64,000 nucleotides of DNA from Fen-1359 sp963710355 (GTDB taxonomy: Bacteria > Planctomycetota > Phycisphaerae > Sedimentisphaerales > Anaerobacaceae): positions 682,001-746,000 of the forward strand of contig CAVPZU010000003.1 in the NCBI GenBank assembly GCA_963710355.1, in the 5' to 3' direction. The position numbers and the translations under genes were made by a program. Within the stretch, counting starts at the first letter, position 1, and every line of letters starts with the position of its first letter. Of this stretch, positions 37,583-46,731 are shown one piece after another. The notes under the pieces were generated by a model. It did no database searches and was not told the DNA's origin. It saw only the letters and a program-made list of their open reading frames with translations.

Positions 37583-37710
37583 TCTGAATATCGAATTTCG
37601 AAACAAATTTAATCCGCCTTAGGCGGACAAAACGTTTCGGTCATTCGGGTTTTGAACATTTGATATTATTTCGGATTTAGTCCGCCTGCGGCGGATCGTG
37701 CTTCGAGTTT
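37583..37710. repeat. AT-rich dispersed repeat, copy A, carrying two inserted palindromes
   Basis: Shares AATATCGAA, CGAAACAAAT, AAAACGTTT(T/C)GGTCATT, GATATT(G/A)TTTCG and CGTGCTTCGAGTTT in the same order with copy B at 62891-63004. Copy A additionally has TCCGCCTTAGGCGGA at 37613-37627 and TCCGCCTGCGGCGGA at 37681-37695, absent from copy B. No coding capacity. Confidence 0.75.
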
Positions 37711-37799
37711 ATTTTTTAACAGTATCGCACTTAACTTTCCTAACTGATATAATACCAAGCTCTTTTAATTAAACAGGTAATTGCTGAATAAGGACTAAT

Positions 37800-39227
37800 G
37801 TGAATATAAAACTATCTTTTCTCGGTGCGGCACAGAATGTCACCGGCTCAAAATATCTCCTGCAGGCGAACGGCACAAATATTCTCATCGACTGCGGAAT
37901 GTATCAGGAACGACAATTCATGGAAAGAAACTGGAATCCGTTTCCTTTTTCGCCGAAGGATGTTGACTCTGTTTTTCTGACGCACGCTCATCTGGACCAT
38001 TGCGGCCTGCTGCCTAAACTTGTCAAAGAAGGTTTCAACGGCCCGATTTACTGCACACAGGCCACCGCAGACCTCGCAAAAATCATCCTCCTCGATTCCG
38101 CTAAACTGCAGGAAGAAGACGCCGAGCATAAACGAAAACGCCACGAAAAAGAGGGCAGAAAAGGCCCATATCCCGAAATGCCCCTTTATACAATCGAAGA
38201 TGCCGAGGCCTGCTTCCCGTTGTTTACTCCTCTCGAATATCGACATCCTGTGAATCTCGACAGCAGCAAGGTCGAAGCTACTCTTTACAATGCAGGACAC
38301 GTCCTCGGCTCGTCCTTTGTCTTGGTAAGAATCCCCCTGTCCGCCTCCGGCGGACCTGCAGCGGAGGCAAGGTCTATCCTTTTTACCGGCGATATGGGCA
38401 GACCCGACAGACCGATTGTTGGCGACCCGACCATTTTCGACACAGCCGACTACGTCCTTGTCGAATCCACTTATGGCGACAGAACCCACAACGACGGCAC
38501 TGATGTTAAGGAAAAGCTCGCCGACGTCATAAACTCCACACGAAAGGCCGGCGGCAATCTGGTCATCCCAAGCTTTGCCCTCGAACGCTCGCAGGAAGTC
38601 CTCTATTTTCTCAACCAGCTTTTGCTTGATAAAAAAATAAACCCTATAAAAATTTACCTCGACAGCCCAATGGCGTCAAAAATCACGGAGGTCTTCAAAA
38701 AACACGCCGACCTCTACGACTCCGAAATGACCGAGCTGCTCAAAAACCGACACTCACCGTTTGACCTGCCAGGCCTCAGGTGCACCAGCACAACCGAGCA
38801 GTCCAAGGCCATTAACAAACTAAAAAGACCCGTCATCATTATCGCCGGCTCCGGAATGTGCACAGGCGGAAGAGTCAAGCATCACCTCATCAACAACATC
38901 TCCAGACCTGAATCGACAATCCTGTTCGTTGGCTTCCAGGCAACAGGCACTCTCGGCAGACAAATCCTCGATGGCAAAAAACAGGTAAGAATCCTCGGAA
39001 ATGTGTACCCCGTCAGGGCAAGGGTCGAAAGAATCAACGGCTTTTCCGCCCACGCCGATAAAGAAGAGTTGCTCGCCTGGCTGAAAAAAATGAAAACTCC
39101 ACCCAGAGGCGTCTTTGTCGTTCACGGCGAACCCGAAATCGCCGACGCCTTTGCCGGTTACCTGCGGCTCAATACCGGCTGGACCGTCACCGCCCCGCAA
39201 TATCTCCAGCAGATTAAGCTCGATTAG
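37800..39227 (+). CDS. Metallo-beta-lactamase/beta-CASP RNase (YSH1/CPSF type)
   Basis: 475 residues from GTG 37800. The metallo-beta-lactamase domain opens LSFLGAAQNVTGSKYLL and has the zinc motif THAHLDHCG near residue 60, AGHVLGSSF and FTGDMGRPDRP. The beta-CASP domain has VESTYGDRTH, LVIPSFALERSQEVLYFL, and IIAGSGMCTGGRVKHHL. The end holds the RMMBL-type NGFSAHADKEELLAW and FVVHGEPE. Homologs are RNA endo/exonucleases for mRNA processing or decay. A palindrome copy at 38340-38354 encodes SASGG in a surface loop between strands. Confidence 0.92.
   Translation: MNIKLSFLGAAQNVTGSKYLLQANGTNILIDCGMYQERQFMERNWNPFPFSPKDVDSVFLTHAHLDHCGLLPKLVKEGFNGPIYCTQATADLAKIILLDSAKLQEEDAEHKRKRHEKEGRKGPYPEMPLYTIEDAEACFPLFTPLEYRHPVNLDSSKVEATLYNAGHVLGSSFVLVRIPLSASGGPAAEARSILFTGDMGRPDRPIVGDPTIFDTADYVLVESTYGDRTHNDGTDVKEKLADVINSTRKAGGNLVIPSFALERSQEVLYFLNQLLLDKKINPIKIYLDSPMASKITEVFKKHADLYDSEMTELLKNRHSPFDLPGLRCTSTTEQSKAINKLKRPVIIIAGSGMCTGGRVKHHLINNISRPESTILFVGFQATGTLGRQILDGKKQVRILGNVYPVRARVERINGFSAHADKEELLAWLKKMKTPPRGVFVVHGEPEIADAFAGYLRLNTGWTVTAPQYLQQIKLD
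38340..38354. repeat. Palindrome TCCGCCNNNGGCGGA inside the beta-CASP gene
   Basis: Exact copy, in frame as Ser-Ala-Ser-Gly-Gly, in a loop (IPLSASGGPAAEARSILF) between two core strands of the metallo-beta-lactamase fold. Confidence 0.85.
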
Positions 39228-40044
39228 CCGCACAGAGATTGCCGTAGTTAAAGTGTAAAGTGCTTTGTTGAATAGATGTAGCATTGTCATTGCGAGGCCG
39301 GAGGCCGAAGCAATCTAAACGACTAAAATTAACAGATTGCTTTCCGCCTTTCCACCGCAGGCGGACCGAAGGCGGATTGTATTTAGCCCCCAGTTCTTGT
39401 CCGACGAAGTTTTAACGGAGGCGGATTACCGGGGGTTATGCTAACAGGCTAAAGGACATTGCGAACAGGCCTATAAGTGATGCGTAAATTAAATAATAAT
39501 AGGATGAGTCTGTGCCGTTTGGATTTTGAATTGCTCTGTAGAAAATGTAAGGTTGTCATTCCTGCGAAAGCAGGAATCCATTATTTAGTTTGATTAGAAA
39601 TGCCTGCTCCCCGCTTTTGCTCTGGACAAGCTTCGCGGGTATGACGGATAATTAGGAATCTTTTCTCCAGAGCATTTTTGAACTTGAATTTTCCAGAAGA
39701 CTTCGCCAAACGGGTATCGGAAAGGACACCCGGGTTTCTAAGTGAAATGTTAGGTTTTAGGATTTCTTCACAGCTACGCAAAGAATGGAGCTTCCAATGA
39801 TTGATATGAACTCTTTACCACCTTTAGTTTTGTCTGAAATCCTGCTGTTATCGGACAATCTGCAAAGGCGGCAACGGCCGGTATTGATAAAATGCTAATT
39901 GCACTATCGAAAAAAGCGTTTTTTAAAATTCGCCCGAAAAATCATACCGCAGATTAAGACCGGCTGGATTTCTTTCGATATTTATCTTACTGAAATTGTA
40001 CACTCGCGACAGTTCATAACTGTCTTTTTATCGGAGCTCACTGA
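39228..40044. repeat. Gene-free, repeat-rich 0.8-kb region
   Basis: No gene seen. It contains a compound palindrome cluster at 39343-39376, a TGTCATTCCTGCGAAAGCAG hairpin unit at about 39554-39578, the reverse complement of the 21.1-kb unit (GCTCCCCGCTTTTGCTCTGG and on) at about 39605-39645, and a TTTAGCCCCCAGTT unit near 39370 that recurs near 54308. A hairpin with T-run ends it (40008-40029). It looks like a landing zone for small repeats. Confidence 0.6.
40008..40029 (+). terminator. Hairpin with T-run just before the TIM-barrel gene
   Basis: GACAGTT-CAT-AACTGTC followed by TTTTT. It lies 15 bases before ATG 40045, so it could stop read-through, or act as an attenuator or operator for that gene. 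Confidence 0.5.
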
Positions 40045-40847
40045 ATGAAAATCAGATATGTAGTCTCATCAATGGTCTTCTGGGGGTGCGAGAACTATTT
40101 GTCGCTTGAGAAGGACTGCGACTTTTTAAGGTCGCTCGGCTTCGGAATCGAACTTTGGCCTAACCAGGGCGGCCTGAACGGCTGCCGTTATGACAAACAC
40201 AACTGGAAAAGATTAGCCAACGCCACGAAAGAAATGCTCGTCTCGATGCGCCGAGAAATGACGACCCAACACTCCAGCAGTGGCAGGAGCAAATTGAGTG
40301 TGCCAAAATGCTCGGCGCCAATATTGTCACGGACCTGCGAAGTTTCGGCATCCCGGAAGGCGAAGACCTCAACGGGCGAGACCTGCCCGCAAAGGTTGTC
40401 CGAATCGCCGATGACAACGAAGTTAAGCTCTGCGTCGAAACCGGAAACCTGAAACAAATTAAAAAGCTCGGAAAAAGGTTTAACTCGGTCGGCTACTGCC
40501 TCGATACCGGATTTGCAAATTTAGACAAAAATATCGGCTTCAAAAGATACGTCGATGAGCTGGCCGACCGAATAGTCCATCTGCATATCAACGACAATTA
40601 CGGACAGACAAACGACCATGCGCCGCCGGGCCTGGCAGGCGGTATCGGCAGCGAAAACTGGGAATACCTGCTCGAAGCCCTGAAAAAATACGACAACGAG
40701 GTGATTGCCTGTCTCGAAATGCGACCGCCCGGCCCAGCCTGTCTGATAAGACAAGCCTGCGATTTCCTCTTTGACTCCGCCGAAGGCGGACATTGGCCGG
40801 ACAAGCCCCAAAAACTCTCCGTTCAGAAACCCTCTGTTTGCCGATAG
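40045..40847 (+). CDS. Xylose-isomerase-like TIM-barrel protein, frameshift near 40255
   Basis: Sugar-phosphate isomerase/epimerase family. The first frame gives MKIRYVVSSMVFWGCENYLS and ELWPNQGG, then turns to Ser/Thr-rich nonsense after about residue 70. The next frame reads DDPTLQQWQEQIECAKMLGA and GANIVTDLRSFGIPEG, then VETGNLKQIKKLG, CLDTGFANLD, and the metal-site strands VHLHINDNYGQTNDH and EVIACLEMRP. One base is wrong near 40255; the joined protein has about 266 residues. DTG-F and HxHxND patterns support a divalent-metal site. The substrate is unknown. A palindrome at 40776 encodes SAEGG near the C-terminus. Confidence 0.75.
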
Positions 40848-40872
40848 TAGATAAAAAACCCTTCGGTAAAAT

Positions 40873-40893
40873 CCCGACATATCGGGTTTGTTT
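40873..40893 (+). terminator. Small hairpin after TIM-barrel gene
   Basis: CCCGA-CATA-TCGGG followed by TTTGTTT, 25 bases after the stop. A further CCCCCCGGCTTGCCGGG hairpin follows near 40920. Confidence 0.45.
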
Positions 40894-41109
40894 CTCGTTT
40901 TGCACTTCTTTCAAAGAAAACCCCCCGGCTTGCCGGGAAAAACACTTTAAATGGTTGCAATGCGAAGAAATTTTGATATCATCCTGGCATTGAAAAACTT
41001 GATTGCGCAGCAAAGCGCTTAGTAGTATTTTGGAGGATGTCGATTAAATAATGTCTTAAAGGTCTTAAATGTTCGAGCATATTTTGTTGCGGGAAAACAA
41101 AAGCAGTTG

Positions 41110-42537
41110 ATGAGAATTTTTATGAAGAAAAAAGGACTGTCCATCCCTAAATTTTATCTTCCCCTTACCTTATTAATCTATCTGGCGGGGTGCAATGCAC
41201 CCAAAAACCAATTAGGAGTGTTTAACGGCTATTACGGAGCGGCGGACTTTAACGATGCAATCAAGTATGCGGAGTCCAGGATAGGCAAGACTGCAAAGCC
41301 TGACGGCGAGGATTTGCTGTGGTCATTACAGGCTGCTGCGACTGAGCTGCAAATCGGCGACTGCAACAAGAGCACAGAATACTTTGACAAAGCGGAGGCG
41401 ATGTTGAACTATTACGACTTTCAGAATGAGACCGCCGCTGGCGTCGCCTCGATCCTTGTAAATGACAATGCAGTTGCTTATCTCGGCGAGGAGTACGACG
41501 GCATAATGGTGAATACATACAAGGCCCTCGATTTTATGATGCTGGGCAAAAATGACCTGGCGAGGGTTGAGTTTAACCGGGCATTAGACAGGCAGACGCG
41601 GGCGAAGGTGCATTTTGTAAATGAGATTGCAAAGCTCAAAAACCAGGTGGCAAAAGAGCAGGAGTCGAAGAAGGATGTTGATTTAAACAAGAACCTGGAG
41701 AACCCGAAGGTTCAGGAAATCCTGAAAAAACAATATCCTTCCCTATATGAATACCGGGCGTATCCCGATTTTGTGAATCCATTCACGACGTATCTGGCAG
41801 GGGTCTGTTTTAATCTTATGCAGGATGCGCAAAAGGCGGTTGATTTGCTCAAGGAATCTGCGGGCATGGTGCCGGACAATCAATACGTAGCGGAGGATTT
41901 TGCGGCAACGGAAAATTTCCTGCAGGGCAGAGGCAGAATTGAAAATACCGTCTGGGTGATATTTGAAAACGGACTTGGGCCGACGAAGGAGGAGTTCAGG
42001 GTCGATCTGCCGTTGTTTCTTGTTACGGACAAGGTCAGGTATGTGGGAATTGCGTTGCCGAAATTAGTGCCGGGCAGTCAGGCTTATGCCAATCTTATTG
42101 TCAATGCCGGCGGCAAAGAGTACCGGACCGAGATTGTGGCGGATATGGAGCGCGTGATTCAGACCGAATTTAAAAAGGATTTCCAGGGGATACTTACACG
42201 AGCGCTGGTATCTGCAACAGTCAAGGCGGCGGCGCAATATGCGATAGAGCGGCAGAACAACAACGACAATACAGGGAAATCTTTTCTTGCCCTGATGGTG
42301 GCGGCATACTCGTATGCGACAACGGCTGCGGATGTCAGAATCTGGACAACCTTGCCTAAAGACTTTCAGGTCGCAAGGGTCCGGATGCCGGCAGACAGGA
42401 ATATAGCCGTTTTCTCGCCTGAAGGAACAAAAATTCTGAACGTGAATATTGAACCTTGCAGCAATGCAATCGTATATGTTAAAATACCTTTCAAAACTGC
42501 GACGCCGTTTTGCAGCATAATAAAATCGAGTCCATAA
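41110..42537 (+). CDS. COG3014-like lipoprotein with TPR features, first gene of lpoB operon
   Basis: 475 residues with a lipoprotein signal ending LIYLAGC (ATG 41110 or 41122 both fit). The body has TPR-like helices (DLLWSLQAAATELQIGDCN, EYFDKAEAMLNYYD) and a later beta-rich part (VIFENGLGPTKEEFRVDLPL). This order matches COG3014, an uncharacterised family encoded next to LpoB and YcfL in gammaproteobacteria, and both of those follow here. The protein is probably an envelope lipoprotein supporting the same complex. Four consecutive genes with short gaps (41110-44975) form one operon. Confidence 0.75.
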   Translation: MRIFMKKKGLSIPKFYLPLTLLIYLAGCNAPKNQLGVFNGYYGAADFNDAIKYAESRIGKTAKPDGEDLLWSLQAAATELQIGDCNKSTEYFDKAEAMLNYYDFQNETAAGVASILVNDNAVAYLGEEYDGIMVNTYKALDFMMLGKNDLARVEFNRALDRQTRAKVHFVNEIAKLKNQVAKEQESKKDVDLNKNLENPKVQEILKKQYPSLYEYRAYPDFVNPFTTYLAGVCFNLMQDAQKAVDLLKESAGMVPDNQYVAEDFAATENFLQGRGRIENTVWVIFENGLGPTKEEFRVDLPLFLVTDKVRYVGIALPKLVPGSQAYANLIVNAGGKEYRTEIVADMERVIQTEFKKDFQGILTRALVSATVKAAAQYAIERQNNNDNTGKSFLALMVAAYSYATTAADVRIWTTLPKDFQVARVRMPADRNIAVFSPEGTKILNVNIEPCSNAIVYVKIPFKTATPFCSIIKSSP

Positions 42538-42557
42538 TTATTTTAGGAGTAAAAAAT

Positions 42558-42992
42558 ATGAAAATACTGCTTTTACTTTTAGCGGCAGTTATTGTTCTCA
42601 CTGCCGGCTGCCCCCAGCAGGGCGAGCCGAGGGTGAACGTAAGAGAAGGAGTTGCAAGCGACACTCTCGCCAGCAATATCGTCGCCCGGCCTGTGGTGCA
42701 CGCATTCAGTGCTTTAATCGGCGAGGGCATAGTTGTAAATAATGCCACAGCCAAAAGAAACGAAGCGGGCTTGCTTGAGGTTCAGGTCAACGGCTTCAAC
42801 CAGTCGTTTGGCACCAAGCGGTTCAGATACCGGGTGGAATGGCTCGATGAGACGGGTGCTCTCATCGAAACAAAAACAAGCGTCTGGCTGCCGATGTCGG
42901 CTATGGGCAAGCAGCCGTTTAGTTTCAAAGTTGTGGCTCCGAGACCGGAGGCCGTTAACTTCAGAATGGATACCAGGAAATGGGAGGATTAA
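42558..42992 (+). CDS. YcfL/DUF1425-like lipoprotein
   Basis: 144 residues; AGGAG precedes ATG 42558. Lipobox TAGC. The domain shows VNNATAKRNEAGLLEVQVNG and FRYRVEWLDETGALIET, the pattern of DUF1425 (YcfL), whose fold is immunoglobulin-like. YcfL is encoded beside LpoB in E. coli and the same pairing holds here (three bases between stop and next ATG). Exact role unknown. Confidence 0.75.
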   Translation: MKILLLLLAAVIVLTAGCPQQGEPRVNVREGVASDTLASNIVARPVVHAFSALIGEGIVVNNATAKRNEAGLLEVQVNGFNQSFGTKRFRYRVEWLDETGALIETKTSVWLPMSAMGKQPFSFKVVAPRPEAVNFRMDTRKWED

Positions 42993-42994
42993 CA

Positions 42995-43606
42995 ATGAAG
43001 AAAACTATAGGTTTTTTACTGGCGGCAGTGTTGTCAATGTTTGTTGTCGGATGCGAGCAGCAGACGGCTAATATTGATGTGACCAACGACGAGGGCAAGG
43101 CGGTTATGGCGCTGGACTACAGGGATTTCGACCAGGCGGCAAGCGAAATGGTCCAATCGATGCTCGCCTCAGGCGCACTTAAAAAGCAGGGCGGCGGCAG
43201 ATATGTTGTCGCTACCAGCAGAATTACTAATGACACTATGCAGAGAATCGACATCGACCAGCTGATGGCAAAAATTGAACAGGAGCTGCTCAACAGCGGC
43301 CAGGTGGTTATGACCTCCGCCGTCGGCGCACAAGATTCTACTGACCCGTTAGTGCAAGATGCGAGAAAATTGAGGGACTCCGAGGAATTCAACCAGGGCA
43401 CGATAGCTGCGAAAAAGACGCTCATCGCACCAGAGCTAAGTATTTCAGGAAAAATATTTCAGAAAAACATACCCTACGACAGTGGTACACAGCAGGTCGA
43501 ATATTATTTCGAGCTGAAAGTCGCAGACCTCAAATCAGGCTTGAGAGTTTGGCAGAATGAAACTCTAATCGGAAAACGCGGAAGCAATAAATCAGTTGCG
43601 TGGTAA
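42995..43606 (+). CDS. lpoB: LpoB-like penicillin-binding-protein activator
   Basis: 203 residues from ATG 42995 with GGAGG upstream; lipobox VVGC. Core features of LpoB/PBP activator: YVVATSRITNDTMQRIDIDQ, MAKIEQELLNSGQVVMTSAV, LSISGKIFQKNIP, and YYFELKVADLKSGLRVWQNE. LpoB activates the glycosyltransferase of PBP1B from the outer membrane. Finding it outside gammaproteobacteria with its YcfL and COG3014 neighbours suggests an envelope-synthesis module. No class A PBP gene is in the window. Confidence 0.82.
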   Translation: MKKTIGFLLAAVLSMFVVGCEQQTANIDVTNDEGKAVMALDYRDFDQAASEMVQSMLASGALKKQGGGRYVVATSRITNDTMQRIDIDQLMAKIEQELLNSGQVVMTSAVGAQDSTDPLVQDARKLRDSEEFNQGTIAAKKTLIAPELSISGKIFQKNIPYDSGTQQVEYYFELKVADLKSGLRVWQNETLIGKRGSNKSVAW

Positions 43607-43646
43607 GCGTTGCCGTCGATGGCGGATTAGATTTAGGGAGCGAAAA

Positions 43647-44975
43647 ATGAAGAGATTACATTTGGCGGTAGCTATTGGATGTTTCGCCGTGGGAAGTCTT
43701 TTTGCCGGCGACCCAAATTCCGCTGCGATAGATAAAAATGTTTCGGTTTATGAGGCGACCGGGCAGGGCAGGGACAAGGACGCTGCAATTAAAAATGCGT
43801 TATACATAGCCGTTAGCCAGGCAAGAGGCGTTAAGGTCGGTTCCGGCAGCTATGAATTCGGCTACGCAGGCGCAAGTGTCGATGTCAACAGCGCGACCGG
43901 CGGCAGGAAGGTAGATTTCGACGCCGTCAAAGTTGCAACGAGCGGGACAGCCTACACAACTGAAATCGGCGGGCTGGTCAGAACATACAAAATCCTCGAA
44001 GAGAAAAAGCTCGGCGACGGCTCCGTGGCGGTGAAGCTGAAGGCGTGGGTTTATAACCTTGCGCCGTCCGGCTCAAAAAGAATCAAGGTCGCCCTTATGC
44101 CTTTTAAGGTGATGGCGGACGCCTATAACATTGGCCCGACAGAAGTTCCCGCGGAGAAACTGTCGGCAGTGCTGTCGCAGAAAATTGCGGTCGCTATGGT
44201 CGGGACGAATAAATTTAATGTCCTTGACAGGGAATATGTCGTCGATTTTGCGAGAGAAAAACACCTTTTGCTTGCCTCCGAGGCGCCCCTGTCCGAGCTG
44301 GCAAAGCTTACAGAGACGCTTGGCGCCGATTACCTGATGGTCGGAAACATATCGGATGTCAGGCTCGAAAAAAAGGAATACAACCTTGCTGCTGCGGGGC
44401 AGACAGTCGAGAAATGGAGGGCGAGGTTTGTCTTCAATTATCGTCTTATTGCAGGGACAACAAAAGAGATTATCCTCGCAGGCGTTGTTGACAAGTATCT
44501 TGAGAACGAGGAAATAAGAGCGTTGTCGCGTGAGTGGAATTCGGAGAACTGGGACTTTGCGGAAATCAGGGACGGCATTGCTGGCCTTGTTGCACAAGAC
44601 GTTGTAAGTAATATCCTCGACCATCTCTACCCGATTAAGGTTGCATCCGTTGAGGGAAATCAGGTGATTATCGACCAGGGCGAAGGCTCGATAAAGGAAG
44701 GCATGCTGCTCGATGTGTTCAGTCAGGGAAAAGAATTCTTTGACCCCGATACGAAAGAATCTCTCGGAAAACTTGAAAGCCTCGTGGCAACGGTAAAGAT
44801 TACAAAAGTAGCCCAGAAAATTTCATACAGCGAGGTTGTCGAGGGTGACAAAAGCAGGATAGAAAAAGGTCTAATCTGCAGGGCCAAATCGACCAAAAAA
44901 GAAGAGCCCGGCGCCAAGCCTGATATTAAAAGGACCGAAAGCGGCGGAGTAATCCTGCCGTTCGATAAAAAATAA
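43647..44975 (+). CDS. CsgG-domain secreted protein
   Basis: 442 residues from ATG 43647 (GGGAGCG upstream). A Sec signal (LHLAVAIGCFAVGSLFAG) without a lipobox. An N-terminal LPP20-like region (EATGQGRDKDAAIKNALY) is followed by a CsgG-like domain (RIKVALMPFKVMADAYN, SQKIAVAMVGTNKFNVLDRE, LGADYLMVGNISDVRL). A C-terminal beta domain holds VNQVIIDQGEGSIKEGMLLD-like text at residues about 355-375. It ends the lpoB operon; LpoB itself is CsgG-like, so the operon encodes two related folds. Likely periplasmic. Confidence 0.75.
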   Translation: MKRLHLAVAIGCFAVGSLFAGDPNSAAIDKNVSVYEATGQGRDKDAAIKNALYIAVSQARGVKVGSGSYEFGYAGASVDVNSATGGRKVDFDAVKVATSGTAYTTEIGGLVRTYKILEEKKLGDGSVAVKLKAWVYNLAPSGSKRIKVALMPFKVMADAYNIGPTEVPAEKLSAVLSQKIAVAMVGTNKFNVLDREYVVDFAREKHLLLASEAPLSELAKLTETLGADYLMVGNISDVRLEKKEYNLAAAGQTVEKWRARFVFNYRLIAGTTKEIILAGVVDKYLENEEIRALSREWNSENWDFAEIRDGIAGLVAQDVVSNILDHLYPIKVASVEGNQVIIDQGEGSIKEGMLLDVFSQGKEFFDPDTKESLGKLESLVATVKITKVAQKISYSEVVEGDKSRIEKGLICRAKSTKKEEPGAKPDIKRTESGGVILPFDKK

Positions 44976-44994
44976 ATTTCTGCCTAACTCAACA

Positions 44995-45075
44995 AATAAA
45001 TAAAGACCTTACGACAGACTTGTCAGCCCGTCTTACGGTCTTATGCACTTTTGTCAAACCTTATTGGTATTGCGC
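44995..45075. terminator. Imperfect hairpin between convergent genes
   Basis: AAGACC and GGTCTT at about 45002 and 45040 bracket a partly paired stem between the CsgG-like gene and the glycine-zipper gene. There is no strong T-run, so this is a weak call. Confidence 0.35.
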
Positions 45076-45102
45076 CTCTTATAACAGCGTCGGCTGAAAT
45101 TA

Positions 45103-45342
45103 TTAGTTTGCGGTCTTCGCTTTGTTCTTGTCCATTTCGTTGCCGATAACATAACCCGCACCCGCGCCGACTGCCGTGCCGATTACGGTTGATTGTGTAT
45201 TGCGGCCGATTGCCTGACCCGCCAAAGCGCCTGCTCCGGCGCCGAGCAGCGCTCCCGTCTGGGCGTCGCTCTCACAGCCGACAATTAACAAACCGAAGCC
45301 CACCATCAAAGCCAGCAAAATCGCAACTAACTTCTTTCTCAT
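45103..45342 (-). CDS. Glycine-zipper lipoprotein
   Basis: 79 residues with a lipoprotein signal (lipobox IVGC) and a glycine-zipper stretch (GALLGAGAGALAGQAIG, GTAVGAGAGYVIGNEMD). Small proteins of this kind (YMGG/SlyB-like) insert in or span the outer membrane and respond to envelope stress. It is monocistronic and convergent with the CsgG gene. Confidence 0.82.
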   Translation of the reverse strand: MRKKLVAILLALMVGFGLLIVGCESDAQTGALLGAGAGALAGQAIGRNTQSTVIGTAVGAGAGYVIGNEMDKNKAKTAN

Positions 45343-45494
45343 TTTAACTCCTCTCGCTTTCTCAACAACTTCCGCCTTAATGGCGTAATACTTTACCTTT
45401 TTTGCCCGATAGTCGATGATTGTTTTACGCTTGTAAGTAAAACAAGTTCAGATTATATTTTATCGGCAAAGGTAAGTCAGTTTAAGGAGAAAAA

Positions 45495-46292
45495 ATGAAA
45501 CCAAAACTCGTTATTGTCGGCTCTGCCGGCCGAATGGGCAGACGTATCCTCTCCGCCGCCATCGATACAGGCCTGTTCGAAATAGTCGCTGCCGTCGAAA
45601 AAACAGACCACCCCGACATCGGTAAAGACGCCGGAGCAATCGCCTGCGGAAAAACCCTCAATGTAAAAATCATAAGCCACTGGCCAACAATCGCGGATGT
45701 GGTAATAGATTTCTCCCAGCCCCAGGCCGCAGATGAATCGATTGATTACTGCCTCAACAACAAAACCGCTCTGGTTATGGGAACTACAGGTCTAACCGCC
45801 GACCAGAACCAAAAAATCAAATCGGCTTCTTCGCAGATACCTGTTCTTTACAGCACCAATACCAGCCTCGGTATGAACGTCCTTTTTGCACTCGTCGGCA
45901 AAACCGCATCAATGCTCGGCGAAGATTACGACATCGAGATTATCGAGCAGCACCACCGCTTCAAAAAAGATGCTCCCAGCGGCTCAGCCATCACACTGGC
46001 GGAAAATATCTGTAAGGCTACAGGGCGCGATTCTTCCAACACGGTCATTTTCGGCAGATACGGCAGAGACGCACTCCGCAGGAAAGGTCAGATTGCCGTC
46101 CACTCCGTCCGTGCAGGCGATATTACAGGCGTCCATTCCGTTATTTTCAGCACAACTGGCGAGACTATTACCCTCAACCACACCGCACACAGCCCGGACA
46201 GTTTCGCCAAAGGCGCCGTTGCCGCCGCCCTCTGGCTCGTCGGTAAGAAACCCGCCCTCTACTCAATGGCCGATGTCCTCGAAATTCGATAG
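45495..46292 (+). CDS. dapB: 4-hydroxy-tetrahydrodipicolinate reductase
   Basis: DapB reduces the dapA product on the way to diaminopimelate and lysine, so it feeds peptidoglycan synthesis. 265 residues. Nucleotide-binding VGSAGRMGRR at the start, VIDFSQPQAADESI, MGTTGL, and the active-site block EQHHRFKKDAPSGSA. AAGGAG precedes the ATG. No other dap gene lies nearby. Confidence 0.95.
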   Translation: MKPKLVIVGSAGRMGRRILSAAIDTGLFEIVAAVEKTDHPDIGKDAGAIACGKTLNVKIISHWPTIADVVIDFSQPQAADESIDYCLNNKTALVMGTTGLTADQNQKIKSASSQIPVLYSTNTSLGMNVLFALVGKTASMLGEDYDIEIIEQHHRFKKDAPSGSAITLAENICKATGRDSSNTVIFGRYGRDALRRKGQIAVHSVRAGDITGVHSVIFSTTGETITLNHTAHSPDSFAKGAVAAALWLVGKKPALYSMADVLEIR

Positions 46293-46338
46293 AGAACAGA
46301 CGGAAACAAAAAAGACAAGTCAACCTTTACGTAAATCG

Positions 46339-46731
46339 TTAAAATTCTTCAGCGACAAAATCGAATATGTAATAAATTGCAATTCCTGTGATAATTATAA
46401 AAACGTACCAAAGTTGAATTTCAGAGACGTAACTCAAAACCATTTGTGATGATATGGAGAATAGGCTTTGTACCCAGCCGGAAACCGCACGCGGAATCTC
46501 AGGGAAAAACAGAAAGACAGTAACAGCGGCAAGGGGTAATATTATACAACCTGCCAGAGCCAGTCGTTCCTCGAAGACAATTTCAGCCAAAAGCTTTTGC
46601 TGCCTTCTTGTCTCTATCTGTCTTAAAAGCCTTTCTTTGAAATCAGGCCTATCGGGCTCTATATGTTTTTTCAAACCGCTTTTGAGCATTTTGTCGAACA
46701 CATCTTCATAATCGGATTTATTTGTCAACAT
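46339..46731 (-). CDS. Small membrane protein, probable partner of the ECF sigma factor
   Basis: 130 residues from ATG 46731, which overlaps the sigma-factor stop by 14 bases; GGAG lies upstream within that gene. A charged cytoplasmic N-terminus (about 1-55) is followed by two membrane segments (LALAGCIILPLAAVTVFLFF and YVFIIITGIAIYYIFDF). Size, topology and coupled position fit an anti-sigma factor, but no zinc-anti-sigma HxxxCxxC motif is present. Confidence 0.6.
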   Translation of the reverse strand: MLTNKSDYEDVFDKMLKSGLKKHIEPDRPDFKERLLRQIETRRQQKLLAEIVFEERLALAGCIILPLAAVTVFLFFPEIPRAVSGWVQSLFSISSQMVLSYVSEIQLWYVFIIITGIAIYYIFDFVAEEF

